Assembly: GCA_003132865.1 (NCBI GenBank)
Contig: PKYZ01000356.1
Coordinates: 1 to 9,841 of the forward strand
From: Bryobacterales bacterium
GTDB lineage: Bacteria; Acidobacteriota; Terriglobia; Bryobacterales; Bryobacteraceae
Reading direction: 5' to 3'
DNA length: 9,841 bases
The first letter of the stretch is position 1, and every line of letters begins with the position of its first letter. The translations under genes were made by a program, and so were the position numbers. Below the pieces are notes generated by a model. That model was not told the origin of the DNA. It saw only the letters and a program-made list of their open reading frames with translations, and ran no database searches. Below are positions 8,166 through 9,841 of the stretch, piece by piece.

Positions 8166-8205
8166 GGGCTGGGTGGCGGGTGATGGGTGGTTGCTGGGTT
8201 GCGGG
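8166..8205 (+). other. G-rich tract with quadruplex potential upstream of the iron operon
   Basis: Six runs of three G (starting at 8166, 8171, 8178, 8185, 8196, 8203) occur in 40 bases of the plus strand, with loops of 2, 4, 4, 8 and 4 bases. The first four fit a G-quadruplex pattern. On the operon's coding strand the tract is C-rich and lies just upstream of the candidate -10 element, where a -35 or activator site would be expected. Confidence 0.5.
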
Positions 8206-8328
8206 TCATAATTCCGGACCGTCAGTACCTCTCGGGATCGACGACAATACGGCGAAGCGGCGGCACCAAAACCCTGTGCCGTCGTGTGGGCGGCCGCCTG
8301 ACTCCGGGTTTGGATCCCGTTGCGTGAC

Positions 8329-8565
8329 CTACTTGATTTCTTCCACGCTCAGCAGAATCGCGCGCGCCTCGGCTTCCCTCTCCCGCGGCACGCGAACGCT
8401 CCACCAACCAAGAAAGTTCCCGCTCTCCTGGCGCGCCCCGGGGTTCTGGTCCATGTTGAAGAACGGTATGCGGGCTTCCTCCAACAGACTCTTCGCCAAG
8501 CCAATTGCAATAGGACTCGTCAAGCCCGTTCGGATGAGGACGTTTAGGTCGTTTTCGCGTGACAT
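8329..8565 (-). CDS. DUF2007-like small protein
   Basis: The 78-residue protein starts MSRENDLNVLIRTGL. It continues with SPIAIGLAKSLLEEARIPFF and a region ending GWWSVRVPREREAEARAIL. A beta strand, a helix with KSLLEEARIP, a second strand and a final helix from EREAEARAILL match the plan of DUF2007 putative signal-transducing proteins (about 70-80 residues). There the helix reads AKxLLExxGIP and the end is V.VPxxxxxxAxxiL. ATG 8565 is fixed by AGGAG at 8577-8573 with seven-base spacing; the frame stays open upstream to 8718 without a better start. No signal peptide or membrane segment is present. It lies downstream of the broken toxin gene, in the same orientation. The molecular role of the family is not known. 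The frame appears intact, in contrast to most of its neighbours. Confidence 0.65.
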   Translation of the reverse strand: MSRENDLNVLIRTGLTSPIAIGLAKSLLEEARIPFFNMDQNPGARQESGNFLGWWSVRVPREREAEARAILLSVEEIK

Positions 8566-8572
8566 TGCGCCA

Positions 8573-8577
8573 CTCCT
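8573..8577 (-). promoter_or_regulatory. Ribosome binding site of the DUF2007-like gene
   Basis: AGGAG (within GGAAGGAGTGGCGCA) lies seven bases before ATG 8565 and decides the start over upstream in-frame candidates. Confidence 0.7.
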
Positions 8578-8623
8578 TCCAGGGTCGTGGCAGAGAGGCC
8601 TGCCTGTACCCTTTTCGAGTACC

Positions 8624-9037
8624 CTAGCACATGTCATTATGCCTTTGGCTTCTCCCACTTGCCAAGCGGGTACCGCTGGCACATGACCCCATCCCGCTGG
8701 CCACCGGGCAACGCGCATAGATTCCGTCCGGCATCACAGTTGGCCGCCTGGCGCGCGCGCCTTCTTTGTGCCCGGCCGCATTCGGCAGCTTGTTGTACCC
8801 TCGTGAGTACCGATCCAGAACCAATGAAAGTTGTTGCCCTCCCGGTGCGCGATGGCACGGTAGGAGCGGCCAACCATCGGCCGTCCAGACTTCGCCTTTC
8901 TGCTTGAGCGCCATTGAAGGGTGAAACGGATACCCTTCGAACAGGACGAATTTGGCGTCGGCCAACGCTCGGACGCCCTCCGCTAGCGACTCATAGCATT
9001 TCCAAAACTCAGGCAGGGCGAAAGACCGGAAGCTCAC
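8624..9037 (-). pseudogene. RelE/ParE-superfamily toxin with two compensating frameshifts
   Basis: From GTG 9037 the frame gives MSFRSFALPEFWKCYESL. Next come VRALADAKFVLFEGYPFHPS and KGEVWT, the start of a RelE/ParE-type (HigB-like) mRNA-interferase fold. Then the neighbouring frame carries the expected continuation VGRSYRAIAHREGNNFHWFW and IGTHEG, and the first frame resumes with YNKLPNAAGHKEG. One extra base between 8882 and 8874 and one missing base near 8802-8798 explain the switch, so about 25 core residues are misread. The family is about 85-95 residues; the frame as it stands runs on to 137 residues, so the natural stop may also be lost. It starts eight bases after the antitoxin stop, in the usual antitoxin-toxin order. 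The two indels are inferred from frame continuity and family motifs. Confidence 0.65.
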
Positions 9038-9045
9038 CGATGTTA

Positions 9046-9255
9046 CTAGCCCTTACCCATCGGCACGGATTCACCCTGGCGGACCTGTGCCTTGACTCGG
9101 TCGAGAAAATCCATCCCCGCGCCGCCGGGCGAGAAATCGCGCTCGAGTTCGGCGTCCTATTGGTGGCGATCTCGCTCAGCAAGCCAGTCCAAAAGGGCTG
9201 TTTGCTGTTCAGTGGACAGCGTCTCAATCGCGTGCTGGATCTCCGGACGGCCCAT
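9046..9255 (-). pseudogene. Antitoxin of the RelE/ParE-like pair with one internal TAG
   Basis: From ATG 9255 the frame reads MGRPEIQHAIETLSTEQQTA and LLDWLAERDRHQ. A TAG at 9159-9157 (codon 33) interrupts it. It continues DAELERDFSPGGAGMDFLDR and VKAQVRQGESVPMGKG to TAG 9046, 69 codons with the stop. Small proteins of this plan (an ALLxWL helix, then a W-DAE-ERDFSPGGAG stretch) are encoded just before RelE/ParE-type toxins in soil bacteria and are taken as antitoxins. Trp is the residue I expect at the stop, so TGG to TAG is the simplest explanation. Purine-rich AAGAGG lies upstream. With the C-terminal toxin-binding half lost and the toxin also broken, the pair is probably inactive. The family call is from memory of motifs; the frame and stop are directly read. 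Confidence 0.6.
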
Positions 9256-9668
9256 ATCTCTATCGTACCTCTTCGCGCGTTGCCAAGACCGTTCACCCCA
9301 GGCTTGCGACGCCACTTGGCCGACTAACTAACGCGTATGTCGGAGAAGTGCCGCCCGCAGCCAGTCGTATTTTATTCCAACGCCTATGGTTGTGGCAGGG
9401 GGCACGCCCGTGCGCGGGCGGGAGGCAGATTTGCTCGCCCTGGGACTTCGCTGAACCAACAACTACGCCAACCAAAGGTCCACCAGCGGGCCGCCCTCCT
9501 GGCCGCCGGGCACAAGCCTCGAAAATAAAGTCCGCCACCGCATCCCCCACCAACTAAGTCACTTACTACCCCACTACCCTCCGAGGTGCGGCCTGTCCCA
9601 ATCACACGCGATCTATCATTGAATCGGGCATGGGCACTTGATCCCCACACCCAAAAGGCGAATTCGAT
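9256..9668. other. Gene-free stretch with one GC-rich hairpin
   Basis: No coding frame with recognisable motifs was found on either strand. The only clear structure is an inverted repeat CGCCCG-TGCG-CGGGCG at 9405-9420 (6-bp stem) with no following T-run, so a rho-independent terminator is not supported. The last 20 bases carry AAAAGGCGA, a fair ribosome binding site for the gene at 9669. The rest looks like decayed spacer between the antitoxin pair and the divergent gene to the right. Confidence 0.5.
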
Positions 9669-9841
9669 ATGTTGATTTCCGACAAACAGCAAGAAGCCAA
9701 CCGGCAGAATGCCCAGCAATCCACCGGTCCAAAAACTCCCGAGGGAAAGGCCGCCGTGCGCCTCAACGCCCTCACCTACGGCCTACATGCCCGTAACCTC
9801 ATCCTCCCCAACGAAGACCCCGAGGAATACAAGCAGCTCTG
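9669..9841 (+). CDS. Hypothetical protein of the TGPKTPEGKA family, partial at the window edge
   Basis: The open frame starts at ATG 9669 and runs off the window after 57 codons. It reads MLISDKQQEANRQNAQQSTG, then PKTPEGKAAVRLNALTYGLH, then ARNLILPNEDPEEYKQL. The NRxNAQxSTGPxTPEGKAxxRxNAxxxGL block is the N-terminal signature of an abundant family of uncharacterised proteins in acidobacteria and other soil bacteria, and ExPEEY commonly follows. The basic, low-complexity start is often noted as AP2- or NUMOD-like DNA-associated, but no function is established. AAAAGGCGA lies about ten bases upstream of the ATG. It faces away from the toxin-antitoxin remnant and is the only clearly intact rightward gene. 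Confidence 0.7.
   Translation, partial: MLISDKQQEANRQNAQQSTGPKTPEGKAAVRLNALTYGLHARNLILPNEDPEEYKQL

Noticed and set aside
8300..8330. tRNA-like T-arm (CCGGGTTTGGATCCCG)
   Set aside because: The loop lacks the TTCRA pattern and no acceptor, D or anticodon arm can be folded around it.
9293..9553. Minus-strand frame of 86 codons
   Set aside because: Low-complexity Gly/Arg/Ala composition, no motif, and it spans the GC-rich hairpin at 9405-9420.

Overview
The window is GC-rich and bacterial. Its gene style suggests a soil acidobacterium of the Solibacter/Bryobacter kind: small families with hallmark phrases seen in that group, a short paired-hairpin repeat of a type I associate with those genomes, and the NRQNAQQSTGPKTPEGKA protein at the right edge. 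The taxonomic guess is inference from sequence style, not a measured result.

The centre (3300-8122, minus strand) is one intact, tightly packed four-gene operon for iron. In transcription order it encodes an FTR1-type iron permease fused to a DUF2318 (FtrD-like) cysteine domain, two MacB/FtsX-type ABC permeases, and an ABC ATPase fused at its C-terminus to a DtxR/IdeR-type metal-binding domain. The gene set resembles the P19/FetM-linked iron uptake loci (for example the Campylobacter cj1658-cj1663 region), but no P19 gene lies in the window. The ATPase-DtxR fusion is the most unusual protein here: it keeps the metal ligands of the repressor family while its DNA-binding part looks shortened, which suggests direct metal control of a transporter. 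A 77-bp insertion-like duplication carrying two hairpins sits exactly at the stop/start junction between the two permeases.

Both flanks are full of broken genes. The left flank (1-3205) holds a decayed subtilisin-like protease, the C-terminal end of a membrane protein, and a two-gene nucleotidyltransferase module whose nucleotidyltransferase has one internal TGA. It also holds an alpha/beta hydrolase with one internal TAG, and a decayed second copy of the small partner gene, so that the hydrolase is bracketed by two direct copies. The right flank (8329-9255) holds an apparently intact DUF2007-like gene and a toxin-antitoxin pair in which the antitoxin has an internal TAG and the toxin has two compensating frameshifts. 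The window ends in the start of a typical acidobacterial hypothetical gene.

Overall this is a functional iron transport operon set in accessory DNA that is eroding. The point changes are mostly explained by single C-to-T or G-to-A transitions, though sequencing error cannot be excluded from the sequence alone.
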